Below are positions 1 to 6,582 of a stretch of 6,764 nucleotides of DNA, one piece after another. The translations under genes were made by a program, and so were the position numbers. The stretch is from NCBI GenBank assembly GCA_003140915.1, contig PLLI01000028.1:316-7079 (forward strand), in the 5' to 3' direction. This DNA comes from Candidatus Omnitrophota bacterium. Its GTDB lineage: Bacteria; Omnitrophota; Gorgyraeia; 2-01-FULL-45-10. The notes under the pieces were generated by a model. The model searched no databases. It was not told the DNA's origin and was given only the letters and a program-made list of their open reading frames with translations. The first letter of the stretch is position 1; each line of letters starts with the position of its first letter.

Positions 1-44
1 ACCTTCTAAATAGGGTGATGGGTTTAGAAGAAGGTGCTGGGTGA
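1..44 (+). CDS. 3' end of upstream gene, possibly the RND periplasmic adaptor (partial)
   Basis: The frame read from base 3 is open from the window edge to a TGA at 42-44 and encodes a C-terminus reading LLNRVMGLEEGAG. It is the only + strand frame open through this stretch: the other two meet stops at 7-9 and 11-13. Its stop overlaps the GTG start of the RND gene in a GTGA arrangement, which is typical of translationally coupled operon partners. In RND operons the gene immediately upstream of the pump is usually the membrane fusion (periplasmic adaptor) protein, and a short hydrophobic-glycine tail would fit such a C-terminus. Thirteen codons cannot identify a family, so the product is inferred from position only. 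The frame could also be open by chance. Confidence 0.45.
   Translation, partial: LLNRVMGLEEGAG
29..40 (+). promoter_or_regulatory. Ribosome binding site for RND subunit A
   Basis: AGAAGGTG at 29-36 contains an AAGG Shine-Dalgarno core at 31-34, six bases before the GTG at 41. The subunit A frame has an in-frame TAG at 11-13 and no ATG, GTG or TTG between it and 41. Together these fix GTG 41 as the start. Confidence 0.7.
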
Positions 45-3000
45 ATTTAGCGAAATTTTCAGTAGAACGCCCCGTGACGATCATAATGATCGTTGCCGGA
101 ATAGTCATATTCGGCCTCGTCATCATATGGTTCGGGCTTTTACCCCAGGAACTATTTCCCCAAATAGTCTATCCGCAATTAACGGTAGTTACTCCCTATG
201 AAAACGCGGCTCCCGAAGAGATAGAGACGCTCATAACGAAGCCGATCGAAGAGGCTATAGGCACGGTAGCCGGAGTAAAAAGGATAAGTTCTATATCCAA
301 AGAAGGGTTATCTCTGGTCATAGCTGAATTTGGCTGGAACCAGAATATCAATTTTGCCGCACTGGGTATGCGTGAGAAGATAGACCTTATCAAAGAAAGA
401 CTCCCCAGAGAGGCGGAAGAACCCATCGTATTGCCGTACAACCCCTTTGACAAACCTATACTCATATTGAGTATCACTAGTTCCAGGGAAGACCGCACAC
501 CCCTTGCCTTAAGGGAGCTCACCAGGCGAATGATAAAAGACGAGGTCGAGAAGGTCGAGGGAGTGGCGTCGGCTACGATATCAGGCGGCCTGGAGCGGGA
601 GATAGAAATAGAGATCAACCAGCCGAAGCTTGAATCGAGGCGCGTACCCGTTCTCGATATTTCGAAAGCAGTATCCAGCGCCAACCTCAATTATCCCGCA
701 GGTACCATAAAAGAGAGTTTCTATGAATACCTTATCAGGACGCTCGGCGAATTCGACCGCGTCAGCGACATAGGAGAAGTTGCGATAGGTTCAAGCTCTT
801 CCGACCAGGAGGAGCCTTACCAATATCACGGCGAATCACAGCGGTATGAGAAGGGCACCATATCCAAGGAGAAACGGCTTATATATTTAAAGGATGTGGC
901 AAACGTCATCGACAACATAAAAGACAGGACAAGTTATTCGAGGTTCAATGGCAAGGAAAACATATCTATAGCCATCCAAAAACAGGCGCTGGGCAATACG
1001 GTCAAGACCATAGACAGGGTGAAGGAAAAGATCCGCGATCTTAAGGGCGACCTTCCTAAGGATATAAACGTAGCAATAGTCTATGACCAGTCGGTATTCA
1101 TAAAGGATTCGATCATCGGGGTCTGGCACGCGGCCCTCGAGGGAGGAGTGCTTGTCTTCATCGTCCTCTTCTTCTTCCTGAGAAACGTCTGGAGCGCGTT
1201 CATAGTCACTCTTATGATTCCGATATCCGTCATAACGACCTTCATCCTCATGTTCCTGACGGGGATATCATTGAACATGATGTCGCTCTTCGGCCTGTCG
1301 TTCGGCATAGGCCACCTTGTCGATACCGCCATCGTTGTAGTAGAAAATATCTTCAGGCATACGCAGGCCGGCGAAGAGAAAAAACAAGCGGCCATAATAG
1401 GAACGAACGAAGTATTTATCTCTGTGACAGGGTCCATCCTTACGAACGTCGTAGTCTTCCTGCCTCTCGTCTTCGTCGTTGGCGTATTCGGCCAGATAGT
1501 GAAAGACCTTGCGCTGACACTGACGTTCGCGCTCCTGGCATCGCTTTTGGCATCGATGACACTCGTACCTCTTTTGGCCTCCAAGGGGTTAGCGGCGGGA
1601 AAAGGGCACTCTCTGGCGGAATCGAAGGTCGGCAAATTCTACGACGGCATACTGGATAAGTTCATAAAGAGAAAAGGCAGGTATATCACCTATACTTTCA
1701 TCGCATTTTTAGCCTCTCTCATCGTATTTGCGTTTCTGGACAAGGAGCTCATGCCCAAGGTCGACCAGGGACAGTTCATCATAAAGATCAATATGCCCGC
1801 AGGCACAAGGCTTGAGATAACGAACACCGTATCGGAAAAGATCGAGAGATTTCTGCTGACCATTCCGGAAGTCGACACGATCAACGTGACGGTGGGCTCG
1901 ACCAAAGAATCGACGACGCGTAACATAATAGAACGCCTCAATTATAACCAGGCGGAGATAGTGGTGAGCCTGAAGAAAAAGCGTAAGCTTAAATCCTCCG
2001 ACGTCGTGCAGATAATAAAGAACCATCTTGTGGAAATGAATCTCCAGAACGCGCGGATAGAATATATCCTTCAGGAGAACGTCTTTGCCTCCGGTATGTC
2101 CACGCAGGCGCCTGTCACGATAGAGTTGAAAGGCAACGACCTTAAGGTGCTGGAGAACCTGACGCGCGACTGCGAAGCGAAGCTCGGCGGGATAGCGGGC
2201 ATATACGGAGTCAAGGACGATCTCTCCGAGCCCTCTCCCGAAGTCAAGGTCTACGTTGACAAGGACAAGGCGGCGTTATACGGCCTATCCGTTACAGATA
2301 TAGCCCAGACTTCTTTGATAGGCCTCAAGGGTTATGTCGCGAGTAAATTGAAGGAGAAGGGAGAAGAATTCGATATAAGGGTACGTTTAAGATCGCAGGA
2401 CCGGAACGATTTCGCCAAGCTTTCAAGGCTCGATATACAATCGCCTACGGGCGTAAAAGTACAACTGGGCAGCGTGGCCACTTTCGGCAAGGGGAAGGGC
2501 CCCAGCGAAATAAGGCGGTTGAACCAGGAGAGGGTGGTCTCCGTATATGCCAATATTTATGACAGGCCGTTAAAAGATATAACTGCCGACATAACGGGCA
2601 TGATAGAGAGGCTCAATATCCCGAAAAATTATTTTATAAAGCTCACGGGCGAGTCGGAGGAGATGAGAGCATCGTTCGACAGCATACGGAACGCGATCAT
2701 AGCGGCATTTTTGCTGGTATATATGATCATGGCCGCGCTCTTCGAATCTCTCTGGCAGCCGTTCGTAATAATGTTCACGATACCGCTCTCCGTAATAGGC
2801 GTAGCATGGGCCCTTTTGATCACCAACACGAGCATAAACGCATACGTATTGATAGGTTTCGCCATGCTGGGGGGCATAGTGACCAATAACGCCATAGTTT
2901 TGATAGACTGCATAAACCTGTTTTTGTCGAAGAGTATGAGCCTTCTGGACGCGGTAGTAAATGCAAGCAGGGTGAGGCTCCGCCCCATCCTCATGACGGC

Positions 3001-3202
3001 GCTTACGACAATGCTGGGGCTCGTGCCGATGGCGTTCCTGGGCGGAGAAGGTGCGGAACTCCGCAAGCCGATGGCAATAACGGCAATAGGCGGCCTCTTT
3101 GTAGCCACGTTCCTTACGCTTAATTTCATTCCTGCCCTGTATTTGATATTTGTCGAGGTGACAAAAAAGATATTCGGGCGGAAGAACAAAAAAGCAAAAT
3201 AG
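41..3202 (+). CDS. RND efflux transporter, AcrB/HAE-1 class, inner-membrane subunit A
   Basis: This is a full-length 1053-residue RND permease (E. coli AcrB has 1049), predicted to export hydrophobic or amphiphilic compounds with a periplasmic adaptor and an outer-membrane channel. TM1 (about 10-32) is followed by the signature LPQELFP, a PxEIExLITKPIEEAIG stretch and the SISKEG motif near 84-89. A periplasmic porter/docking region runs to about 350. TM2-TM6 span about 358-512, with V427-D428-T429-A430 in TM4. A cytoplasmic linker, TM7 (about 547-566) and a second porter/docking region (about 567-880) follow. TM8-TM12 span about 883-1035, with FESLWQP near 901, N949-N950 in TM10 and RLRPILMT at 979-986. 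The second TM4 Asp and the TM10 Lys of AcrB are replaced, as in many HAE-1 pumps. A hydrophilic insertion lies near 251-277. It starts at GTG, overlaps the upstream stop, and ends in a lysine-rich tail. Family assignment is firm; substrate is unknown. Confidence 0.96.
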   Translation: MNLAKFSVERPVTIIMIVAGIVIFGLVIIWFGLLPQELFPQIVYPQLTVVTPYENAAPEEIETLITKPIEEAIGTVAGVKRISSISKEGLSLVIAEFGWNQNINFAALGMREKIDLIKERLPREAEEPIVLPYNPFDKPILILSITSSREDRTPLALRELTRRMIKDEVEKVEGVASATISGGLEREIEIEINQPKLESRRVPVLDISKAVSSANLNYPAGTIKESFYEYLIRTLGEFDRVSDIGEVAIGSSSSDQEEPYQYHGESQRYEKGTISKEKRLIYLKDVANVIDNIKDRTSYSRFNGKENISIAIQKQALGNTVKTIDRVKEKIRDLKGDLPKDINVAIVYDQSVFIKDSIIGVWHAALEGGVLVFIVLFFFLRNVWSAFIVTLMIPISVITTFILMFLTGISLNMMSLFGLSFGIGHLVDTAIVVVENIFRHTQAGEEKKQAAIIGTNEVFISVTGSILTNVVVFLPLVFVVGVFGQIVKDLALTLTFALLASLLASMTLVPLLASKGLAAGKGHSLAESKVGKFYDGILDKFIKRKGRYITYTFIAFLASLIVFAFLDKELMPKVDQGQFIIKINMPAGTRLEITNTVSEKIERFLLTIPEVDTINVTVGSTKESTTRNIIERLNYNQAEIVVSLKKKRKLKSSDVVQIIKNHLVEMNLQNARIEYILQENVFASGMSTQAPVTIELKGNDLKVLENLTRDCEAKLGGIAGIYGVKDDLSEPSPEVKVYVDKDKAALYGLSVTDIAQTSLIGLKGYVASKLKEKGEEFDIRVRLRSQDRNDFAKLSRLDIQSPTGVKVQLGSVATFGKGKGPSEIRRLNQERVVSVYANIYDRPLKDITADITGMIERLNIPKNYFIKLTGESEEMRASFDSIRNAIIAAFLLVYMIMAALFESLWQPFVIMFTIPLSVIGVAWALLITNTSINAYVLIGFAMLGGIVTNNAIVLIDCINLFLSKSMSLLDAVVNASRVRLRPILMTALTTMLGLVPMAFLGGEGAELRKPMAITAIGGLFVATFLTLNFIPALYLIFVEVTKKIFGRKNKKAK
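791..871 (+). other. Hydrophilic insertion in periplasmic domain of RND subunit A
   Basis: Residues about 251-277 of subunit A form a serine-, glutamate- and lysine-rich segment (starting SSSSDQEEPY) just before the conserved L-K-D-V-A strand at 283-287. At the equivalent place subunit B passes from MPVSTLPNG straight to VRLKDVA, which is roughly 20-25 residues shorter. The reading frame is intact, so this is a genuine protein loop. It probably projects from the periplasmic porter/docking domain. Boundaries were judged by eye. Confidence 0.55.
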
Positions 3203-3228
3203 TAAGACAGCTAACCGGCAGATAAAAT
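3203..3228 (+). promoter_or_regulatory. Short intercistronic gap with no clear Shine-Dalgarno
   Basis: These 26 bases separate the two RND genes. No GGAGG-like core lies at the usual distance from the ATG at 3229. The nearest purine-rich stretches are GTAAGA at 3202-3207 (too far) and GGCAGAT at 3218-3223 (poor match). There is no room for a promoter plus leader, nor any terminator. Translation of subunit B therefore probably depends on readthrough or reinitiation by ribosomes leaving subunit A, or on the A-rich GATAAAAT context. Confidence 0.45.
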
Positions 3229-6200
3229 ATGAGTTTACCCACCTTTTCAATAAAGAAACCCGTCACGATGCTGGTCATCTATACCATATTGGTCCTCTCC
3301 GGCATCGCATCCCTGACGCAGCTGCCGGTAGAGCTCTATCCCAATATAAGTTTCGGAGAGATAAGTATAATAATCGAGGTCCGCGGCGGGATACCTCCGA
3401 CGGAAGTAGAGGCGCTCGTATCGAAACCTGTCGAAGAGGCAGTGGGCAGCGTAAGCCATCTGGAGGAGATGATGTCGATCTCCAAAGAAGGCGAGTCCAC
3501 AGTCGTCCTTAGCTTTGAACCCGGGATAAACATGGAATTTGCGGCCCTCGATGTGAGGGAAAAATTCGCGAGGGTCAAGAATAAACTGCCCAAAGAGATA
3601 GAGAAGCCGATCATAGCGCAGTTTAAACGCTCCGACGTGCCGATAGTGATCCTCGCGGTGACCAGCCTCAGGAGAACTACCGAGGAGATACGCAAGATAG
3701 TAGATGAAAACGTCAGGGAGGCGATAAAGCGCATAAACGGCGTGGCGGATGCCGAAGTCGCGGGCGGCCGCGAGCGGAAGATATTGATCGAGGCCGACCA
3801 GAGAAAGATGGCCGCCAACGGGCTTTCCCTCGAGCGGATAATATCTGCCGTCGGACAGAACAATCTGAACCTTCTCTCCGGAGATATAGAGAAAGGCGAT
3901 GACAAATATATCATAAGGACCATAGGGCTCTATAGAGACGTAGACGATATAAAGAATATGCCGGTTTCGACATTGCCTAACGGGACGATGGTGAGGTTAA
4001 AGGACGTCGCAACAGTCCTCGATTCATATCTTGAGCCGACCGGATACGCCAGAGTGAATATACGCCCTGTCGTTTCCATATATATACAGAAAGAATCGAC
4101 CGCCAACACCATAAAGGTCGCTGCCGCCATAGAACAAGAGGTTGAGAAGTTAAAGGCCGTGCTTCCGAAGGATATCCAGGTTGTAGTGACGAGCAACCAG
4201 GCCAATTTTATCAAGAGCGCCATCGAGAACTTAAAAGATGCTCTTCTTAAAGGCGCCGCTCTTGTCATGCTGGTCCTGACGTTATTTTTAATACGCCTCG
4301 ACAAAAAATTTCTCATCATGCTTCTCGCACTGCTATTAGCGGTTATTTTGATGCCCCCTATCTTTCTCCTGCCGCTCATCATCGCCATGAGCATAACTTT
4401 CATAATAAGCGGAAGGATACGGGCCGTTGCGATAGTCTCCTCGGCCATCCCTATATCGGTCATAATCACGTTCACCCTGATGTATGCCATGAAGCTCTCG
4501 CTGAATTTCATGACGTTGTTCGGTCTTGCGCTCGGCGTAGGCATGCTCGTCGACAACGCAATAGTGGTATTTGAGAACATCGTTCACAAGCACGAGCAGG
4601 GTATCAAAGGTATTCCCGGAGCCATAGAAGGGACAGAGGAAGTCTGGGTGGCGATACTCGCCGGCACTCTTACGCACGTCTCCGTCTTCCTGCCGATGGT
4701 ATTTGTAGGGCAGGAGATAAAGCTTCTTTACGGCGGCGTTGCCTGGACCGTAACATTTTCACTTCTCATATCGCTCTTCGTCGCCATAACGGTGGTGCCG
4801 CTCTTTGTTTCGCGGACCACGATACATGCCGAAAAAGTCACTTTTCTCAATAAGGTTTATCGCCTTCAGCGAAAAGGAGTTATGTTTTTCATGAGGTACA
4901 GGTACAGGGTCATGTTCTTCGCCCTGCTGCTCTTTTTAATTTCGTTCTTCCTGTTTACAAGGCTTGGCATGGAATTTTTAGGGACGACGGAACAGAATAA
5001 GTTCACCGTTTTTATAGAACTGCCGACAGGTACGAAACTGGATGTAACCGATACGATAGTAAAAAAAGTCGAGGCGCTGATAAAAGAGATACCGGAAGTT
5101 AAGACTTTTTCATCGAGAGTCGAGCCGTGGTCAAGCAAGGTCTACGTGGAATTGGTCAGCCTTATGCAGAGAAAAAGATCTGTCGGCGAAGTAATAGAGA
5201 GCCTTCGCCCCAAGGTCGAGAAGATACGCCCCGCCTTTATATATTTCGAAGAAGAACAGGAAGTCGGCACCAAAGAGGTCATCATCGAACTCTTCGGTTA
5301 CGATTACACTAAATTGAGAGAAATAGCCATATCGATAGCGACGCGCCTCGGCACCATCAAGGGGTTCACGGATACCAAGATCAGGATGAGGGAGGGCAGG
5401 CCGGAATTGGGGCTGAAGGTCGATAGGGCGAAGGCCAGCCTTTTCGATATGACGGTGAACGAGGTTGCCGATTCGGTCCACGCTCAGATGAGGGGCCTGA
5501 GGGCAACGCTATTCCATACGTCGGCAAGCGAAGTGGAGACGATAGCAAGGCTCGACGAGAAATACAGGAAGACGTTCAAAGACATGCATAAATTGATCCT
5601 GATGAACAAAGATGACGACAATATTTATCTTGAGCAGGTGGTGGATTTTAAATACGGCCTGGGCCCCAGCGAAGTCTGGCGGAAGAATAAGACGCGCATG
5701 ATACAGGTGAGCGCGAATATAGGAAGAATACCGCTCAGCAAGGCGGCGGAGGCCACTAAAAAAGCGCTGGCGGATATGCGGCTTCCGGAAAGTTACTATT
5801 GGAGGCTCGGCGGTAATTACCCTACGATGATTGCAACGCAAAAACAGGTATGGCCGATACTCGCGTTAACGATCGTACTCATCTACCTCGTCCTTGCCTC
5901 GCTATTTGAATCGTACCATCAACCGCTCATTATCATGATAGCGGTGCCGCTGGCGTTGATCGGGGTAGTTATTTCATTATATGCCACCGGCAAGTCGGTC
6001 GGGATGGGCGTCTTTGTGGGCATGATAATGCTGGGCGGGATAGTTGTCAATAACTCGATCCTTCTCATAGACCATGCAAACAATCTGCGAAAAAAGAATA
6101 TCAATCACGTCAAAGCGATAATATTAGCATCTCGCGACAGGCTTAGGCCGATATTGATGACCACCGCTACTACACTCCTTGGGCTGCTGCCGATGGCTAT

Positions 6201-6366
6201 CAGTACGCAAGAGGGGGCCAATCTCTGGAGCCCGCTTGCTATTACTGTCATGGGAGGCCTTACATCCTCCACCATACTGACTCTCCTGATAGTTCCGAAC
6301 GCGTATATAATTTCAGAAGACATAAGAAGTTGGATACATTTGCGATTGTTAAAATCTAAAAAGTAA
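3229..6366 (+). CDS. RND efflux transporter, AcrB/HAE-1 class, inner-membrane subunit B
   Basis: This 1045-residue RND permease is a diverged paralog of the gene before it. The shared N-terminal plan includes FSIKKPVT, QLPVELYPNI, SKPVEEAVG, the SISKEG motif at 83-88, FAALDVREK and KLPKEIEKPI. TM1 is at about 12-30 and the first porter/docking region at about 31-335. TM4 carries V441-D442-N443-A444. TM7 is at about 559-577 and the second porter region at about 578-870. TM8 begins near 876, followed by FESYHQP near 893. TM10 has V940-N941-N942 and TM11 has RLRPILMT at 971-978. An extra hydrophobic stretch of about 40 residues sits between TM2 and TM3. The gap to subunit A is only 26 bases, indicating one operon. 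An in-frame TAA at 3223-3225 makes ATG 3229 the most upstream start, and it encodes the expected RND N-terminus. It could form a mixed trimer with subunit A, as MdtB does with MdtC, or a separate homotrimer. Substrate is unknown. Confidence 0.96.
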   Translation: MSLPTFSIKKPVTMLVIYTILVLSGIASLTQLPVELYPNISFGEISIIIEVRGGIPPTEVEALVSKPVEEAVGSVSHLEEMMSISKEGESTVVLSFEPGINMEFAALDVREKFARVKNKLPKEIEKPIIAQFKRSDVPIVILAVTSLRRTTEEIRKIVDENVREAIKRINGVADAEVAGGRERKILIEADQRKMAANGLSLERIISAVGQNNLNLLSGDIEKGDDKYIIRTIGLYRDVDDIKNMPVSTLPNGTMVRLKDVATVLDSYLEPTGYARVNIRPVVSIYIQKESTANTIKVAAAIEQEVEKLKAVLPKDIQVVVTSNQANFIKSAIENLKDALLKGAALVMLVLTLFLIRLDKKFLIMLLALLLAVILMPPIFLLPLIIAMSITFIISGRIRAVAIVSSAIPISVIITFTLMYAMKLSLNFMTLFGLALGVGMLVDNAIVVFENIVHKHEQGIKGIPGAIEGTEEVWVAILAGTLTHVSVFLPMVFVGQEIKLLYGGVAWTVTFSLLISLFVAITVVPLFVSRTTIHAEKVTFLNKVYRLQRKGVMFFMRYRYRVMFFALLLFLISFFLFTRLGMEFLGTTEQNKFTVFIELPTGTKLDVTDTIVKKVEALIKEIPEVKTFSSRVEPWSSKVYVELVSLMQRKRSVGEVIESLRPKVEKIRPAFIYFEEEQEVGTKEVIIELFGYDYTKLREIAISIATRLGTIKGFTDTKIRMREGRPELGLKVDRAKASLFDMTVNEVADSVHAQMRGLRATLFHTSASEVETIARLDEKYRKTFKDMHKLILMNKDDDNIYLEQVVDFKYGLGPSEVWRKNKTRMIQVSANIGRIPLSKAAEATKKALADMRLPESYYWRLGGNYPTMIATQKQVWPILALTIVLIYLVLASLFESYHQPLIIMIAVPLALIGVVISLYATGKSVGMGVFVGMIMLGGIVVNNSILLIDHANNLRKKNINHVKAIILASRDRLRPILMTTATTLLGLLPMAISTQEGANLWSPLAITVMGGLTSSTILTLLIVPNAYIISEDIRSWIHLRLLKSKK
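4297..4416 (+). other. Extra hydrophobic hairpin inserted between TM2 and TM3 of RND subunit B
   Basis: Residues about 357-396 of subunit B have no counterpart in subunit A. There, TM2 ends with LFFFLR and about 12 residues lead to the IPIS of TM3. In subunit B the same landmarks (LFLIR at 352-356, IPIS at 407-410) are about 50 residues apart. The extra part is KKFLIMLLALLLAVILM, then PP at 376-377, then IFLLPLIIAMSITFIIS and GRIR. This gives two hydrophobic stretches of about 17 residues with a proline turn, fitting a short helical hairpin or two additional membrane spans. The frame is continuous, so it is not an assembly break. Confidence 0.7.
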
Positions 6367-6461
6367 ACCCCACCGTCACATATCGAATCTTCAATCACTA
6401 ACATATTGATTTATAATAAGTTATGATTTTGTTAGTATTTAAAAAAGTCATATTTTAACTA
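6367..6461. other. AT-rich intergenic stretch with weak dyad; possible operon end
   Basis: ACTAACA at 6397-6403 is the exact inverted repeat of TGTTAGT at 6430-6436. Inside the 26-base loop, ATAA (6413-6416) and TTAT (6421-6424) can form a small inner hairpin. The stem is AT-rich and is followed by ATTTAAAAAAG rather than a run of T, so it is a poor intrinsic terminator. It could equally be a protein-binding dyad or chance in AT-rich DNA. Nothing else was found in this stretch, and no open frame here looks coding. Confidence 0.25.
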
Positions 6462-6489
6462 TTGACAGCTTGCATATATATGATATACT
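6462..6489 (+). promoter_or_regulatory. Near-consensus sigma70-type promoter with extended -10
   Basis: TTGACA at 6462-6467 is a perfect -35 hexamer. After a 16-base spacer, TATACT at 6484-6489 is a five-of-six -10 hexamer, preceded by TGA at 6481-6483, which supplies the extended -10 TGn element. The predicted transcription start is near 6496. This leaves a leader of about 87 bases before the ATG at 6583. It sits in the AT-rich region directly upstream of the last gene and reads in the same direction, so it most likely drives that gene independently of the RND operon. Confidence 0.7.
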
Positions 6490-6497
6490 ATATACGT

Positions 6498-6554
6498 AAG
6501 CCGTTTAAAAAGTTAGATAGTAGTATTTTTTTATCTCTTGTTCCTAATCGGCTT
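6498..6554 (+). other. Potential hairpin in the 5' leader of the last gene
   Basis: AAGCCG at 6498-6503 pairs with CGGCTT at 6549-6554. Inside this, AAG (6510-6512) pairs with CTT (6537-6539), and AGATA (6515-6519) pairs with TATCT (6532-6536), leaving a two-base bulge at 6513-6514 and a T-rich loop of 12 bases. The fold would begin almost at the predicted transcript start and end about 16 bases before the Shine-Dalgarno. It matches no riboswitch class that I recognise. Most pairs are A-U, so stability is modest and chance pairing is possible. Confidence 0.35.
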
Positions 6555-6570
6555 TAAGAAGTTTAAAAAA

Positions 6571-6582
6571 GGAAATCTCCCA
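6571..6582 (+). promoter_or_regulatory. Ribosome binding site for the last gene
   Basis: AAAGGAAAT around 6568-6576 gives a GGAAA purine core at 6571-6575, seven bases before ATG 6583. The frame stays open upstream to a TAG at 6514-6516. The only alternative start in between, TTG at 6538, has T-rich sequence before it and no Shine-Dalgarno, so ATG 6583 is preferred. Confidence 0.55.

Noticed and set aside
2570..3250. A 226-codon minus-strand open frame over the end of subunit A and the intercistronic gap.
   Set aside because: It lies antisense to the conserved TM8-TM12 region of the RND gene, its translation is tyrosine/histidine/arginine-rich without domain character, and the RND frame fully explains the sequence.
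4297..4416. Insertion of a mobile element or frameshift artefact in subunit B.
   Set aside because: The frame is continuous on both sides, there are no terminal repeats or target duplications, and codon use matches the rest of the gene. It is therefore treated as a true protein insertion.
3930..4580. A 216-codon minus-strand open frame within subunit B.
   Set aside because: It mirrors the hydrophobic TM2-TM4 codons of the RND gene on the opposite strand. Long antisense frames are expected from this codon pattern.
5127..5312. A 61-codon plus-strand open frame out of register with subunit B.
   Set aside because: It is wholly contained in the second periplasmic domain of subunit B, has arginine-rich random-like composition, and has no good ribosome binding site.
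6390..6417. A second possible promoter using TATAAT at 6412-6417 with TTCAAT at 6390-6395.
   Set aside because: The -10 is perfect, but the -35 matches only three of six bases and the region is so AT-rich that TATAAT is expected by chance. The downstream promoter at 6462-6489 is far better.
6397..6445. Rho-independent terminator for the RND operon.
   Set aside because: The ACTAACA/TGTTAGT stem is AT-rich with a long loop and is followed by a run of A rather than T, so it does not meet the usual criteria. It is kept only as a weak dyad.
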